NCBI GenBank assembly: GCA_964649895.1
Contig: CAZYRX010000002.1
Coordinates: 1-64,000, forward strand
Length of the DNA: 64,000 nucleotides
Direction of reading: 5' to 3'
Source: Halanaerobium sp964649895
GTDB taxonomy: Bacteria > Bacillota > Halanaerobiia > Halanaerobiales > Halanaerobiaceae
Shown piece after piece: positions 8,554-17,327 of this stretch (the first letter of the stretch is position 1; every line of letters begins with the position of its first letter). The notes beneath the pieces were generated by a model, which was given only the letters and a program-made list of their open reading frames with translations, had not been told where the DNA came from and searched no databases. Both the position numbers and the translations under genes were made by a program.

Positions 8554-9477
8554 TTATCTATATTGATCTGCTATTTTTTTTATTCTCCGTAATCTGTGGT
8601 TTACACCTGATTTGCTCAGGTCCAAAATTTCTCCTAATTCCTTAAGAGAGGCATATGGATTTTTTCTGCGAATTTCTGCCATTTCCTGTAATCCACTTGT
8701 TAAAGTATCAAGGCCTTTCTCTCTTTCTATTATTCTAATGTTTTCCAATTGATCCATAGCAGCAGAAACAGATTTTTCTAAGTTAGCTGTTTCAAAGTTA
8801 ACTCTTCTATTGACATTATTTTTTAGCTCTTTAACAATATGATCATTTTCCATCTTTAGCATTGCTTGATGAGCCCCAATAATATTTAATATTTTAATAA
8901 TTTCAGAATAGCTTTTGAAATATACAACATAATTGCCCTTATGTTTTGTCCGATGTGCTTTTAAATCAAAATTAGAAAGTAATAAACTCAGATCATCAGC
9001 CAGACTTTCCCGCTCACAGCGGAATTCAAGATGATACTCACTTTTAGGACTATTAACTGAACCTCCAGCAAGAAATAATCCACGTAAATAAGCCTGTGAT
9101 AGTTTTCGAGATCCTAAATATTCTTCTTTGATATTAAATACTAATTTGTTTTGGGGAGTTAAAAAACCAAGTTCAAGCAAAAATTCCCGTACTCCTGGCT
9201 GTGGTGTTACCAGTATTTCATATGTGTGGCTGATATTGAATTTTTTATCCCGCCTTACTCTAATCTCAATATTAAAACCAAATCTATCTTTTATTAAAGA
9301 ATAAATTCTTCTCGCTAAATTGCCATGGAAAAGTTTAACTTTAACAGCTAGATGCTGATTTGAAATTTGGATTGAGCCATCAACTCTTATAAGAGCAGAT
9401 AATTCTGCAAGCTGTTTTTGATAATCCTGATCATTTTTACGTGTCAGTTCTTCTTTAACTTGATCAGTATATGACAT
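8554..9477 (-). CDS. whiA: DNA-binding protein WhiA
   Basis: WhiA has a degenerate LAGLIDADG homing-endonuclease fold joined to a C-terminal HTH. It regulates sporulation in actinomycetes and affects cell division in Bacillus. The 307 residues show the LAGLIDADG remnants (ELSALIRVDGSI near residue 30 and AYLRGLFLAGGSVNSP near 130). The C-terminal HTH is at about 265-300 (SLKELGEILDLSKSGVNHRL). The ATG has AAGAAGG upstream. It is part of the conserved rapZ-yvcK-whiA block, 36 bp after yvcK. Confidence 0.95.
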   Translation of the reverse strand: MSYTDQVKEELTRKNDQDYQKQLAELSALIRVDGSIQISNQHLAVKVKLFHGNLARRIYSLIKDRFGFNIEIRVRRDKKFNISHTYEILVTPQPGVREFLLELGFLTPQNKLVFNIKEEYLGSRKLSQAYLRGLFLAGGSVNSPKSEYHLEFRCERESLADDLSLLLSNFDLKAHRTKHKGNYVVYFKSYSEIIKILNIIGAHQAMLKMENDHIVKELKNNVNRRVNFETANLEKSVSAAMDQLENIRIIEREKGLDTLTSGLQEMAEIRRKNPYASLKELGEILDLSKSGVNHRLRRIKKIADQYR

Positions 9478-9512
9478 TTTAACACCTTCTTAAAAAATTA
9501 TAGATTTATAAT

Positions 9513-10784
9513 CTACTTGATTAAACTATATATTAATTCTGCTAATACTTCAGGATCATGACGTAAATAACTATTTTTTTTCAATAAATCTGCTTCGACA
9601 ATATTTAAACCAAAGTTTTTAAGACGCTTGTGGTCTATTTTAACTGGATATGCTCCTTCTTGCTCATACTTTTTTTGCAGTTCTGTTGAACCAGGTTGAT
9701 TATTAACAATTATATGATTAAAAACTCCTGTTCCACAGTGATTTATTATTGCCTCAGCATGATCTGCAGCAGTATAACCATCTGTTTCACCAGGCTGTGT
9801 CATTACATTACAAATATATAATTTCAATGCACTGCTTTCTTTTATAGACTCTACAATACCATCAACAAGTAAATTCGGCAAAATACTGGTGTATAGACTT
9901 CCAGGTCCTATGATTATCAGATCAGCATTTTCAATAGATTCTTTAACTTCAGGTGTAGTTTCTGCATTATCTGGAGATAAAAATACTCTTTTTATCTTTT
10001 TATCATAAACCGGAATGGCTGATTCACCAATTTTTTCTTCATTATCACTATAAACTGCTCCTAAAGCTATATTCTCATTAGTTGCTGGCAGTACCTTACC
10101 CCTTATTGCAAGGATTTTACTTGATGCCCTAACTGCTTCTTCAAAATCTCCAAGAACTTCTGTCATTGCTGCAATATAAAGATTGCCAAAACTATGGCCT
10201 TCCAATCCACCTTCTGATTGAAATCTATGCTGGAACAATTTTTCCATGAGCGGTTCTCGATCAGCTAAGGCAACAAGACAATTCCTGATATCTCCGGGAG
10301 GCAAAATCCCCATTTCATCTCTTATACGACCAGAACTTCCACCATCGTCTGCTACAGTGACAACAGCTGTCAAATTATCGCTTTTCTTCTTTAATCCTCT
10401 TAATAAATTTGATAAACCTGTTCCTCCACCAAAGGCTACTATTTCTGGACCTCTGTTTGAACGTCTCTTTTCATATAACAAATCAAGAATTTCTGCATTT
10501 GGTGTAATATGAGTATTGAGTTCATCTCTTATTTTAAGGAGAGAATAATAAACAAGTGCTAAGCCACATAGAATAATAAATACTGAAATAAGTTTAACTA
10601 CAATTTCAGAACGAAAAGCCAAAATATTATTTAAAATATTATCTAATTTTGTTGATAAATATACACTTAAATCAAAACCAAAAAGAGATGTCATTCCAAT
10701 AGTAATAATTATAAAGGCTAAAATAATAAGAAAAAACCATCTTTTTACACCCAAACCTGGAGAAAACCATTTAGGCAGGTTCAT
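9513..10784 (-). CDS. yvcK: YvcK/GlmR family protein (UDP-GlcNAc-binding, gluconeogenesis factor)
   Basis: In Bacillus, YvcK (GlmR) is needed for growth on gluconeogenic carbon and for cell-envelope precursor supply. The catalytic-like domain is clear: VAFGGGTGLSNLLRGL near residue 97, VTVADDGGSSGRIR, then GDIRNCLVALAD. Two membrane segments precede it (about residues 15-35 and 60-80), a version seen in Clostridia but absent from Bacillus YvcK. I chose the ATG at 10784 because AAGGAAG lies upstream at proper spacing. An in-frame ATG six codons earlier has none. The product is 423 residues. Confidence 0.93.
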   Translation of the reverse strand: MNLPKWFSPGLGVKRWFFLIILAFIIITIGMTSLFGFDLSVYLSTKLDNILNNILAFRSEIVVKLISVFIILCGLALVYYSLLKIRDELNTHITPNAEILDLLYEKRRSNRGPEIVAFGGGTGLSNLLRGLKKKSDNLTAVVTVADDGGSSGRIRDEMGILPPGDIRNCLVALADREPLMEKLFQHRFQSEGGLEGHSFGNLYIAAMTEVLGDFEEAVRASSKILAIRGKVLPATNENIALGAVYSDNEEKIGESAIPVYDKKIKRVFLSPDNAETTPEVKESIENADLIIIGPGSLYTSILPNLLVDGIVESIKESSALKLYICNVMTQPGETDGYTAADHAEAIINHCGTGVFNHIIVNNQPGSTELQKKYEQEGAYPVKIDHKRLKNFGLNIVEADLLKKNSYLRHDPEVLAELIYSLIK

Positions 10785-10853
10785 AATTACACTTCCTTGC
10801 ATAATATAATAAAATTAAAGTAATTAAATCTAATATATTAAAAAATTAATCAT

Positions 10854-11702
10854 TTATTTTTCAATATCACGATGTTCAATGTTATAATTATAAGGTAAAT
10901 CTTCTAAAATATCTGCTAACTTCAATACAGTTGTTACCGAGCGGTGTTTACCACCTGTGCAGCCAACAGCTATTGAAAGATGACTTTTACCCTCATTTTT
11001 ATATTCAGGTAATAAAAATTCAATTAAATCAAAAAATTTCTCATAAAATTTATTAGTAACAGGCCATTTCATTACGTAGTTTTGAACAACTTTATCCTCA
11101 CCAGTTTTATTTTTTAATGAATCTACATAATATGGATTGGGGAGAAATCTGACATCAATTACTAAATCAGCATCTCTTGGAATACCATATTTAAAACCAA
11201 ATGATATTAAGCTTAAATGCAAAGTGCTTGTATTTGTTTCTGTAAAATAACAATTATTTAATTCTTTCTGAAGTTCTGATTTTTTCAATTCACCCGTATC
11301 AATAATTTTTGTAGCTCGGCCTCTAATTTCCTCAAGCATTTTTCTTTCCTGTTCTATCGCATCTAACATTCTCCCTGCTTCATCAAGAGGATGTCTTCTT
11401 CTGCTTTCTTTATACCTTCTAATTAAAACCTCGTTTGAAGCCTCTAAAAACAGAATATCATAGTTAAGCTTTAAATTTTCTAGTTTTTCTAACTCTGCAA
11501 AAAGTTCATTAAAAAACTCTCGTCCCCTAATATCACTGACAAGAGCAATTTTATCTAAATCAGACTGTATACATAATTCTGCGAATTTAGAAATTAAAGC
11601 TGGTGGAAGATTATCCACACAAAAATAGCCTCTATCTTCAAAATAATTTAATGTAAGAGATTTCCCTGCACCTGACATACCTGTAATCAACAAAAATTCC
11701 AT
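10854..11702 (-). CDS. rapZ: RNase adapter protein RapZ (nucleotide-binding YvcJ family)
   Basis: This is a P-loop protein that binds GTP/ATP. In enterobacteria it controls glmS sRNAs; in Firmicutes the role is less clear. The 282 residues begin with the Walker A GMSGAGKS (about residues 8-15). They contain DIRGREFF and the conserved C-terminal domain motif SIAVGCTGGKHRSV near 250. The ribosome site AAAGGAG is rather far from the ATG (about 12 bases). It lies immediately upstream of yvcK in the usual order. Confidence 0.95.
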   Translation of the reverse strand: MEFLLITGMSGAGKSLTLNYFEDRGYFCVDNLPPALISKFAELCIQSDLDKIALVSDIRGREFFNELFAELEKLENLKLNYDILFLEASNEVLIRRYKESRRRHPLDEAGRMLDAIEQERKMLEEIRGRATKIIDTGELKKSELQKELNNCYFTETNTSTLHLSLISFGFKYGIPRDADLVIDVRFLPNPYYVDSLKNKTGEDKVVQNYVMKWPVTNKFYEKFFDLIEFLLPEYKNEGKSHLSIAVGCTGGKHRSVTTVLKLADILEDLPYNYNIEHRDIEK

Positions 11703-11733
11703 TTACAAACTAACTCCTTTCAGGCTGAAAATA

Positions 11734-12696
11734 TTAGTGTGCAATTTGTTTTAAAAAATATTTTTCTGGAGCTCTTATTATATTTAAAAAAGTGAGTTTG
11801 CTTACCTTAACTGCCTTATTACCGTAAAAAACTTCAGGATTATTCTCTAGTTTATTTAAAGTAGCCAGACCAAGAGCATTATTTACAGAAAAAAATCTTT
11901 TATAACCACTTAATGAATCAGGCAAAGCAAGATAATATTTTTTTAATCCAGCTGTATGTTCCCTCACATCATCTAGCATAACTGAAAGTGCCTCTAATGC
12001 TTCATTTTTATATTTTGGATCTGAAAGTTTTTCTTCACTGATTCCTAATTCTTCTAAAGGCCAAAAATTTTTATTTCTGTTTTCAAGGTCCTCTCTAATA
12101 TCTCTAATTAGATTTACTTTCTGAAGAAATAAACCTGCATCATTAAAATTTTCTTTTAAAATTTTTTTTCTCTCACCTTTAAGATCTTTTTTATAAATTA
12201 TCAGTTCAGTTAAAAAACCTCCGACTGTTCCAGCTACATAATAGCAATATTCATCAAGTTCAGCAAAAGTTTCAACCTTTTTATCAAGATATTTCTGCAT
12301 TCCATCATTCATTTCAACAAGCCACTTGTGAGAAATCTGCTTAACTTTTGGATCAAAATTTTTATATACATCATAGATCTTTTCAATGTTCTTATTCAAT
12401 TTTTGAAGAGATTTATTTTCAATCAAACTGCTTTTCTCTTTAATTATTCTAAAATCAGTGCTGCGATCATATTCTTCTGGAGAAAAAATACGACTTACTT
12501 TGTCCATCATTTTTTTCTGAAATTCAAAATCTGCTGGGTTTATTTCATCTTCAAAGTTATCAAGAATCCTATCCTGCAGATAAGTTAATAACACTTCATC
12601 TTTTATTTCTTTATCCAGCATCGGAATTGTAAGCGCAAAACTTCTGGAAACTTCTTTTAAAATCTCTTTTGAAAACTTCATTGAATTAGCTGTCAT
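11734..12696 (-). CDS. squalene/phytoene synthase family protein
   Basis: This should be a trans-isoprenyl diphosphate synthase that joins two prenyl diphosphates head to head. The 320 residues carry VSRSFALTIPML near residue 16 and a first acidic motif DNFED at 46-50. They also have YCYYVAGTVGGFLTEL at 150-165 and a second acidic motif DIRED at 199-203 within QKVNLIRDIREDLENRNKNF. The order and spacing match squalene synthases more than CrtB (YVAG and the Asp motif followed by FWPLE). No cyclase or desaturase is in the window, so the product is unknown. It lies 31 bp upstream of rapZ in a regulatory cluster, an unusual place. Confidence 0.85.
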   Translation of the reverse strand: MTANSMKFSKEILKEVSRSFALTIPMLDKEIKDEVLLTYLQDRILDNFEDEINPADFEFQKKMMDKVSRIFSPEEYDRSTDFRIIKEKSSLIENKSLQKLNKNIEKIYDVYKNFDPKVKQISHKWLVEMNDGMQKYLDKKVETFAELDEYCYYVAGTVGGFLTELIIYKKDLKGERKKILKENFNDAGLFLQKVNLIRDIREDLENRNKNFWPLEELGISEEKLSDPKYKNEALEALSVMLDDVREHTAGLKKYYLALPDSLSGYKRFFSVNNALGLATLNKLENNPEVFYGNKAVKVSKLTFLNIIRAPEKYFLKQIAH

Positions 12697-12747
12697 TATT
12701 CCACCTCAAAGTCTTCTTATTTTCAAATTTCATATGACATCATTATT

Positions 12748-13695
12748 CTAAATATTGTTTTTCTGCCTATAGTAATATATTATACCTAAAATAGATAAAA
12801 TATAAAGAAGAAATAATAGATCAACAGTTCTACTGATATTTGAAACCTCTCCATCTATTTCATCCACAGCATTAGAACTTTGAACCGCAAATGAAGGTAT
12901 TTTAGCCAATTCTTCTGTAAGAATTTCTCTCTGGCTTCTACCTTCGGGAACAAGAATATCCATAACTCTTGGTATTTTATTTATATCAAGTTCTGTTTCT
13001 GCATATATCTGCCAGGATCTTTTTTCCTCAGTAAAAGAACGGAAATGATCATAACCAAAAGGATCAAAGCTGCCAATCAAAAGTATGATTTTACTATTAT
13101 TTAGTGAACCTAACTCAGACTTAGAAATTTTAATATCTATAGTATTTTCCTCAATAGAAACTTCTGCAGAATTTGCCTGATATGGATCTTCAGCAGAAAT
13201 TTCATTTAAATCAAATACAGCTCTTTCTTTGCTATCAGGATTAAATAGTCTTACCCACCAGCCGCTAATCTTCAAAAATTTATTCCAGTTAAATTCTTCC
13301 TCAAAAGAAATATTTGCGCCCTTATAAAAAGGTTTGCTGCTTCCTCCCTCACCATTATCAATATAAAGTTCAATCAAAGGAAGTGAAAATCCATACTTTG
13401 CATTCCAGGGATCAGTTAGATTACTAAAATTAAATTTAAAAAGATAGTTGTTTTCTGATTCGAGAATTGTAAATACTCTTATATCAAATAAATTGCCCTT
13501 ATTTTGAAAAATTTCATTTTGTGGGTATTGATAAGTCCCTGGACCAAAATCATCTTTCTCAGCATCTCGGTGATTAAATATGACATCATAATTTGCTTCT
13601 GCTGCATTAACACCTATAAATAGCAGAAATAAAATTGCGATAACAATCGAAATAATTATTATTGTCTGTCTTAACTTTCGCATAAATAATGTCAT
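12748..13695 (-). CDS. membrane-anchored glucodextranase C-terminal-like (PF09985) protein
   Basis: The 315-residue protein has an N-terminal signal or anchor helix (about residues 8-28) and a C-terminal membrane helix (about 292-308). The extracytoplasmic domain between looks like the glucodextranase C-terminal module: DDFGPGTYQYPQNEIF near residue 47, then DPWNAKYGFSLPLIELYIDN. In glucodextranases that module follows a catalytic domain. Here no catalytic domain is present, so the protein may bind glycans or act as an envelope scaffold. It lies between hprK and the squalene-synthase-like gene on the same strand. The domain call is from pattern memory. Confidence 0.65.
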   Translation of the reverse strand: MTLFMRKLRQTIIIISIVIAILFLLFIGVNAAEANYDVIFNHRDAEKDDFGPGTYQYPQNEIFQNKGNLFDIRVFTILESENNYLFKFNFSNLTDPWNAKYGFSLPLIELYIDNGEGGSSKPFYKGANISFEEEFNWNKFLKISGWWVRLFNPDSKERAVFDLNEISAEDPYQANSAEVSIEENTIDIKISKSELGSLNNSKIILLIGSFDPFGYDHFRSFTEEKRSWQIYAETELDINKIPRVMDILVPEGRSQREILTEELAKIPSFAVQSSNAVDEIDGEVSNISRTVDLLFLLYILSILGIIYYYRQKNNI

Positions 13696-13721
13696 TATTT
13701 TATCACCCTTAGTCTATATTT

Positions 13722-14642
13722 TTATTTTTTTCTCATAATATTCTCGGTGAAATCAACAGCAGCATTATATCCCATTGTTTTCATTCTATAGTTCATTGCA
13801 GCTACTTCAAGAACAAGCGCGAGGTTTCTTCCTGGTTTTACAGGAATTACTATTTCATCAATATTTAAATCCATAAGTTCAGTCTTGTTTTCATCAAGCC
13901 CTAATCTTTCATATTCTTCATCTTCACGCCATCTTTCTAAACGAACAGTAAGATCAATAGGAGAGGAATGTTTTACAGCTCCTGCACCAAAAAGGTTCTT
14001 GACATTTATAATGCCAATTCCACGCATTTCTAAAAAATAGCGTGCATTTTCTGGTGCTGTACCTGAAAGATGAAGTTCACCAATTTTTTTGATTTCAATA
14101 ATATCATCAGCAACTAGACGGTGTCCACGTTTAACAAGCTCAATCGCAGTTTCACTTTTACCAATTCCACTTTCACCTCTAATTAATACACCTATACCAT
14201 AGATATCTACAAGCACACCATGTATTACCTTAACAGGGGCAAGTTTTTCTTCAAGATAATTTAAGAGCATACTGCTAAATCTGGTAGTAGATATTTGAGT
14301 TGATAAAATAGGAATGCTTTTTTCTTCAGCTTGCTCTATAAGATATCCTGGAACATTCTCACCTCTTGCAATAATAATACATACAGGATTAAAATCTACA
14401 TATTCATCAATTCTCTGGTAAAATTCTTCTTCATCCAAGCCCCTTAAAAAAGACATCTCTGTTGTTCCAAGCAGATTTATTCTTTCAGGGTAAAAATGCT
14501 TCCAGAAACCCGCAAGTTCTATTCCTGGTCTTTTTATATCACTAACTGTTACTTCTCGCTTTATGCCGCATCGACCAGCTATAATTTCAAGATCAAATTT
14601 ATTAAAAATATCAAGTACAAGAACCTTATCATCATCAATCAT
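13722..14642 (-). CDS. hprK: HPr kinase/phosphorylase
   Basis: Phosphorylates and dephosphorylates Ser46 of HPr and so links glycolytic flux to catabolite control. The protein has the family N-domain and the Walker A GESGIGKS at about residues 156-163. The HprK signature EMRGIGIINVKNLFGAGAV lies near 200, and DLNIDEIVIPVKPGRN is at the C-terminal side. I chose the ATG at 14642 (306 residues); a TTG two codons earlier is possible. Its start overlaps the end of the glucokinase gene by eight bases, implying translational coupling. Confidence 0.96.
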   Translation of the reverse strand: MIDDDKVLVLDIFNKFDLEIIAGRCGIKREVTVSDIKRPGIELAGFWKHFYPERINLLGTTEMSFLRGLDEEEFYQRIDEYVDFNPVCIIIARGENVPGYLIEQAEEKSIPILSTQISTTRFSSMLLNYLEEKLAPVKVIHGVLVDIYGIGVLIRGESGIGKSETAIELVKRGHRLVADDIIEIKKIGELHLSGTAPENARYFLEMRGIGIINVKNLFGAGAVKHSSPIDLTVRLERWREDEEYERLGLDENKTELMDLNIDEIVIPVKPGRNLALVLEVAAMNYRMKTMGYNAAVDFTENIMRKK

Positions 14643-15609
14643 TTGCAATCAACCTGTCTTCCATTGCTACTGCAACTGCTCCCATTAAACCTATATCTGA
14701 ACCTAATTCTGATTCTCTTACTTCAACTATTTCTAATGGTCCCGGAAGTGCTATTTCCTCCATTTTCTTTATAGCTTTATCTAAAAACAAATCAGAGGCT
14801 TTCATTACTCCTCCCCCGAGTACTATCATTTCTGTATTAAAAATATTTACAAAATTCCCAAGTCCAATCCCCAGATAAAAAGCTGCTCTATCAAAAATTT
14901 CCTGAGCAGTACTATCTCCATTGTAAGCTGCTTGAGCACAAATAACTGCATCTATATCATCTATGATATTATCTGCAAGTTCTAATATCTCTCTGCTTTT
15001 ACCGGCTTCTGCTGCTTCTCTAGCCATCCTACCAATTGCAGTTCCTGAAGCGAAAGATTCCAGACAACCATGATTACCACATCCACAAAGTGGTCCATCA
15101 GGGTCGATAACTGTATGACCTAATTCACATGCATTATCATTAACACCTGTAAATAACTCTTTATTAATTACAGCTCCTCCTCCTATACCAGTAGAAATGG
15201 TTAAATATACCATGTTGTCAACTTCACGTCCAACTCCAAACCATTTTTCGCCTAATGCAGCAGCATTTGCATCATTCTTTAAAATTGTTTTGATATTCAA
15301 AGCTTCTTCCATCTTTGCTTTTATAGGTACATTTTTCCAGGGAAGATTTGAATTCTCAATAATTACTCCTTTTTGAGAATCTAAAGGTCCTGGGCTACCT
15401 ATACCCAAAGTTCTTATATCTTCTGCATTGAGTCCAGTTTGATTAAGAACATCCTCAACAGTTTCAATCATGTTTGTAATTATTTTTTCTTCACCTAAAT
15501 CAGCTTCTGTCCCTCTACGTGAGCGAGCGAGAATTTCACCATTTTTATCAGAAAGACCTGTAAGGATTTTGGTCCCTCCTAAATCTAAACCAATATAATA
15601 TTCTTTCAT
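14635..15609 (-). CDS. glcK: ROK family glucokinase
   Basis: Phosphorylates glucose (or another hexose) with ATP to feed glycolysis. The 324 residues contain the ATP motif IGLDLGGTKI at the N terminus and the NDANAAALGE substrate region near residue 105. They also have the ROK zinc signature CGCGNHGCLESFASG near 175 and IVLGGGVM near 262. There is no N-terminal HTH, so it is an enzyme and not a ROK repressor. It has a good ribosome site (GAGGAG) and overlaps hprK. Confidence 0.9.
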   Translation of the reverse strand: MKEYYIGLDLGGTKILTGLSDKNGEILARSRRGTEADLGEEKIITNMIETVEDVLNQTGLNAEDIRTLGIGSPGPLDSQKGVIIENSNLPWKNVPIKAKMEEALNIKTILKNDANAAALGEKWFGVGREVDNMVYLTISTGIGGGAVINKELFTGVNDNACELGHTVIDPDGPLCGCGNHGCLESFASGTAIGRMAREAAEAGKSREILELADNIIDDIDAVICAQAAYNGDSTAQEIFDRAAFYLGIGLGNFVNIFNTEMIVLGGGVMKASDLFLDKAIKKMEEIALPGPLEIVEVRESELGSDIGLMGAVAVAMEDRLIAND

Positions 15610-15640
15610 TAATAGAATCTCCTCTCTCTAAAATGAATAT

Positions 15641-16303
15641 TTAATATTTAGATAGCATTTCTTTACTTCCCTTTAAAATCAGTGTGCCTATAATTCCGAT
15701 AAAAGCAGCCGGAATACCTATACCTGTAATAGCTAAAAATACAGTTATTACTAATATAAACAAAAACCAGAATAATGAAAATACAATGTTATCAAGGCTG
15801 ATAACAAGAGCATTTTTAAATATATCTTTTAGTTTTTTGTCTTCTTGAATAACAAGGAGTGCCCAGAGATAGGCTTGATAAATACTAAAGTAAATTAATA
15901 AATAAGCAAATAGAAATGCAAATGCAAGCTGCCACAAATTTTCCTGGCCTTTTAAAAGAAAAAAGCGCAAATCGATAATAAAGACTGCATAGATAATTGT
16001 TGAGGCAAAAAACACAAAAAAACTTCTCCAAAAACTCCCTTTAAAATGTTTATAAATAATTCCAGCAGAAATTTTTTTATGTTCTAAAAGCTGGTTTACA
16101 GCATAAATTGCTGTTAAAAAAATTGGTCCTAAAAAGAGAATTGGAAGTATAAGAATAATATACAGATCTGTTGTGACTGCAAATAAGGCTATAAATAAAA
16201 GTAAAAATGTTATAATAAACCATGTTAATCCCAATAAAACTAGTTTAAATAAATGTTCATAAAAATTTTTGAATGTATATTTCAATACAGAAAATATTTC
16301 CAA
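15641..16303 (-). CDS. YesL/DUF624-like integral membrane protein
   Basis: The product has about six hydrophobic helices over roughly 220 residues. LGPIFLTAIYAVNQLL and the soluble segment HKKISAGIIYKHFKGSFW between helices resemble YesL (DUF624) proteins, often found beside sugar genes; function unknown. The start is uncertain. The ribosome site TGGAGGG at 16310-16316 sits directly against an ATG at 16309 but has ideal spacing to a TTG at 16303, which I selected. It is 31 bp upstream of the glucokinase gene and probably co-transcribed. Confidence 0.6.
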   Translation of the reverse strand: MEIFSVLKYTFKNFYEHLFKLVLLGLTWFIITFLLLFIALFAVTTDLYIILILPILFLGPIFLTAIYAVNQLLEHKKISAGIIYKHFKGSFWRSFFVFFASTIIYAVFIIDLRFFLLKGQENLWQLAFAFLFAYLLIYFSIYQAYLWALLVIQEDKKLKDIFKNALVISLDNIVFSLFWFLFILVITVFLAITGIGIPAAFIGIIGTLILKGSKEMLSKY

Positions 16304-16392
16304 GGACATCCCTCCAAAAAACAAAAGTTTCTGGATACTGAAATTAAATATATCAAGATAATCATTAGATATGCTCTTAATAATTATAACAT

Positions 16393-16423
16393 AAATAGCC
16401 TTAAATGTAGAATTTATGGCTAT
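16393..16423 (-). terminator. Hairpin downstream of the HAD phosphatase gene
   Basis: A 7-bp stem (AATAGCC with GGCTATT) with a 17-base loop follows the HAD gene on the minus strand. The T-rich tail is weak, so termination efficiency is uncertain. Confidence 0.35.
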
Positions 16424-16438
16424 TCCAAAGCTTATTAA

Positions 16439-17254
16439 TTAAGATAAATCAATATTAAGATTAAAATAATCTTTTAAATATCTGGCTACTCCGAGTTCTT
16501 TGTGACTCTGTGCAATATCATCTGCAGATTCACGCAATTTAGGGTGTGCATTTTCCATAGCTATACCTTTACCGGCCCATTCAACCATTGTCAGATCATT
16601 GAGACCATCACCAAAAACCATAATCTCTTCTCTTTTCAGATTGTATTTAGAAGCCAATTTTTTGAGAGGTTCTGCCTTAGATATTCCTTTTTTTGTGATT
16701 TCAATAAACGAGGGGTATGAACCAGAAATCTCTATATCATCAGCAAAATTATTAGCTAAAAAATTTCTGATTTCTTCTTGAACCTCTTCATCTTCTTCTA
16801 TGATAAGCATTTTAGTGGGTCCTTTATCCATGAATTTATCTAAACTACCCACAGTTTGGGCAACTACCCCAGCAATATGCTCATATTTTTTTGTATAATT
16901 ATTTTTTTCAGAAACATAAAGAGTATCATCTAAAAATGCCTGCAGATAATAATTGCATTCTTCAACTTTTTTGCTAATTTTCCTTGCCACAGAAAATGGT
17001 ATAGGTGAATGATATATCTCCGTATTTTCAACAGGGTTCATTACCAAGGCACCATTGTACGTAATTACTGGATCAATCATTTTAAGTTTATCAATATGTG
17101 GTTTTGCAGAAACATACATCCTTCCAGTAGCAACAAGAGTTCTGATTCCTTTTTCTCGTACAGCATTTACAGCCTCTATTGTTTTTTCATGCAGCTGATG
17201 ATCATCATCTAAAAGTGTGCCATCTAAATCAAAAGTAATTAATTTTATTTCCAT
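16439..17254 (-). CDS. Cof-type HAD-IIB family phosphatase
   Basis: This is a haloacid-dehalogenase sugar-phosphate-type phosphatase. It has motif I FDLDGTLLDDD near residue 6, motif II VATGRM near 43, the conserved Lys region near 195, and the C-terminal GDGLNDLTM with MENAHPKLRESAD. The C2-type cap is inserted between motifs II and III, as in Cof/YidA proteins. The substrate cannot be told from the sequence. The ATG at 17254 has AGGTGG five bases upstream and was preferred to a GTG three codons earlier. The product is 271 residues. Confidence 0.9.
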   Translation of the reverse strand: MEIKLITFDLDGTLLDDDHQLHEKTIEAVNAVREKGIRTLVATGRMYVSAKPHIDKLKMIDPVITYNGALVMNPVENTEIYHSPIPFSVARKISKKVEECNYYLQAFLDDTLYVSEKNNYTKKYEHIAGVVAQTVGSLDKFMDKGPTKMLIIEEDEEVQEEIRNFLANNFADDIEISGSYPSFIEITKKGISKAEPLKKLASKYNLKREEIMVFGDGLNDLTMVEWAGKGIAMENAHPKLRESADDIAQSHKELGVARYLKDYFNLNIDLS

Positions 17255-17273
17255 TTTCCCCACCTTTTCATAT

Positions 17274-17297
17274 GAAAATAGCCGGGTTTCCCCGGCT
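17274..17297 (-). terminator. Rho-independent terminator of glyA
   Basis: AGCCGGG pairs with CCCGGCT around a GAAA tetraloop on the minus strand (17280-17297), followed by ATTTTC. It lies 30 bp past the glyA stop. Confidence 0.7.
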
Positions 17298-17327
17298 CAT
17301 TTTGAAGATTTTAATATAATTTATTAA

